A DNA stretch of 15,772 nucleotides from Ruthenibacterium lactatiformans (lineage in GTDB: Bacteria > Bacillota > Clostridia > Oscillospirales > Ruminococcaceae), in assembly GCF_000949455.1 (NCBI RefSeq), contig NZ_JXXK01000048.1, positions 1-15,772 on the forward strand. The letters run 5' to 3'. The position numbers and the translations under genes were made by a program. The notes below the pieces were generated by a model. It was given only the letters and a program-made list of their open reading frames with translations. It searched no databases and had not been told where the DNA came from. Positions 14,890 to 15,772 of the stretch are shown piece after piece (positions within the stretch are counted from its first letter, which is position 1; every line of letters begins with the position of its first letter).

Positions 14890-14947
14890 ACATTGTTCTG
14901 CGGCAAACAGAGCAAATACAAATAATTTTACAAAAGAGGCCATTGAA

Positions 14948-15520
14948 ATGAAGATCATCGAATCTCTGGAAAAACGCAGGAGCTACTACAGCATTGGGAA
15001 AGAGCTGCCCGTGAGCGAGGCCCAGGTGACCGCGCTGGTGGAAAAGCTGGCAGAACTTGTTCCCGACGCATTCAACATGAAGAGCTCGCGGGTCGTCGTG
15101 GCGTTGGGTGAAAAGCAGGACATGCTGTGGAATACAGTTTATGACGCCTTCGGCGGCAAGGTCGCCCGTGAAAAGATCGACAGCTTTCGGGCAGGCGCGG
15201 GCACGGTGCTCTATTTTTACGACGAAGCCGTAGTGCAGGCGCTTCAGGCACAGTTTCCGCTGTATGCCGCCAACTTCCCCGGCTGGGCACTCCAGTCCAG
15301 CGGCATGCTTCAGCTCAGTGTTTGGAGCGGCCTTCGGGAGCTGGGCGTGGGGGCGTCGCTGCAGCATTATAATCCCATCATCGACAAAGACGTCCGCGCG
15401 CTGTTCGGCTTACCTGAAAGCTACCGACTGGTGGCGCAGATGCCCTTTGGCTCTATCAAAGACGAGCCTGAGCCCAAAGAAAAAGAAGACATCTCCCTGC
15501 GCGTGACAACTGTACGCTGA
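14948..15520 (+). CDS. Nitroreductase-family protein, Frm2/Hbn1-like
   Basis: A 190-residue FMN-dependent oxidoreductase of the nitroreductase superfamily, normally a cytosolic homodimer that reduces nitro compounds or quinone-like substrates with NAD(P)H. R10-R11-S12 with Y-Y-S-I-G-K is the FMN phosphate-binding N-terminus of the Frm2 branch, and G-A-S-L-Q-H-Y-N-P (135-143) is its hallmark. P-G-W-A-L-Q-S-S-G-M (111-120) is the usual central helix. The length is typical; the C-terminal tail (171-190) is charged. The ATG follows AAGAGG (14934-14939) with 8-base spacing. It is a single-gene unit with its own promoter, operator-like repeat and terminator, probably induced by redox or electrophile stress, judging from relatives. 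Confidence 0.9.
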   Translation: MKIIESLEKRRSYYSIGKELPVSEAQVTALVEKLAELVPDAFNMKSSRVVVALGEKQDMLWNTVYDAFGGKVAREKIDSFRAGAGTVLYFYDEAVVQALQAQFPLYAANFPGWALQSSGMLQLSVWSGLRELGVGASLQHYNPIIDKDVRALFGLPESYRLVAQMPFGSIKDEPEPKEKEDISLRVTTVR

Positions 15521-15528
15521 ACCGAATC

Positions 15529-15564
15529 GCCCCGTTCCCCGCCCGGGGACGGGGCTTTTGTTTT
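15529..15564 (+). terminator. Intrinsic terminator after nitroreductase gene
   Basis: GCCCCG-T-TCCCC (15529-15540) pairs with GGGGA-CGGGGC (15545-15555) with one bulged T and a GCCC loop, followed by TTTTGTTTT (15556-15564). Confidence 0.88.
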
Positions 15565-15772
15565 CGCGGCGTCAGGGTATAATAACCCCAAAGCCGCCGC
15601 TTGTGCGGCTGCGCGTGTGCACGGCACATGCCCCTGTGCTGGCGCACAGGGCTTTGAGAACATTGAACCATGCAAAACCGCAGCACATGCGGTTTTGTTG
15701 GGGCCGCTGCGCGGCGTCAGGGTATAATAACCCCAAAGCCGCCGCTTGTGCGGCTGCGCGTGTGCACGGCAC
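15565..15772. repeat. Tandem repeat of 145-base hairpin-rich units, cut by window end
   Basis: The 63 bases at 15565-15627 recur identically at 15710-15772, a period of 145 bases, and the second copy runs off the window. Each unit carries a TATAAT-containing GGGT/ACCC hairpin (15575-15588), AGCCGC/GCGGCT (15592-15610), a perfect CCCTGTGC/GCACAGGG hairpin (15632-15651) and a perfect CAAAACCGCA/TGCGGTTTTG hairpin (15673-15697). The period is not a multiple of three, and the open frames on the minus strand show no protein features, so this is probably non-coding. Confidence 0.8.

Noticed and set aside
15421..15772. Minus-strand frames over the tandem repeat encoding repeated peptides
   Set aside because: The repeat period (145) shifts the frame, the peptides have no family features, and the region is dominated by hairpins.
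15565..15772. CRISPR array
   Set aside because: The repeat is over 60 bases with a long structured intervening segment and only two partial copies, which does not match CRISPR repeat and spacer sizes; there are no cas genes.

Overview
The window looks like chromosomal DNA from a GC-rich, spore-forming Clostridia bacterium, probably an Oscillospiraceae-like gut anaerobe. The evidence is the GC-rich coding style, strong purine-rich ribosome binding sites, many intrinsic terminators, a SleC-like spore cortex-lytic protein behind a mother-cell-type sporulation promoter, and oxygen-sensitive Fe-S/flavin enzymes. I see no rRNA, tRNA, CRISPR array, transposase or phage gene. The taxonomic placement is an inference.

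Left block (1-2234, minus strand): an ArsB/NhaD (SLC13-like) ion transporter and, upstream of it, a GntR/FadR-type (FCD) regulator, each with its own recognisable promoter. The regulator is divergent from the next operon, and operator-like 11-mers lie just downstream of both predicted transcription starts.

Central block (2435-7358, plus strand): a tight operon of hypB (nickel GTPase), a 922-residue multi-cluster Fe-S/FAD/NAD(P) oxidoreductase, hypA (nickel/zinc metallochaperone) and a Trp-rich polytopic membrane protein that I tentatively place in DUF5692. The nickel-insertion pair HypA/HypB is present, but no hydrogenase and no hypCDEF lie in the window. This is the most unusual gene association here and the best candidate for an undescribed system: nickel-dependent redox chemistry linked to a membrane protein. 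A terminator closes the operon, and a small SAM methyltransferase starts directly behind it.

Spore block (8091-11052, plus): a 929-residue protein with a SleC-like N-terminal region, a SpoIID/LytB-type lytic transglycosylase domain and six peptidoglycan-binding modules. It is followed by a 274-base non-coding region packed with hairpins.

Right block (11327-15520): an AraC-type regulator (minus) divergent from a GPH-family sugar:cation symporter and a divergent creatininase-family hydrolase (plus). Three consecutive palindromes lie in the shared intergenic region. This reads as a small regulated uptake-and-hydrolysis locus. A separately transcribed Frm2-type nitroreductase with a near-consensus promoter follows. 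The window ends inside a tandem repeat of 145-base, hairpin-rich units.
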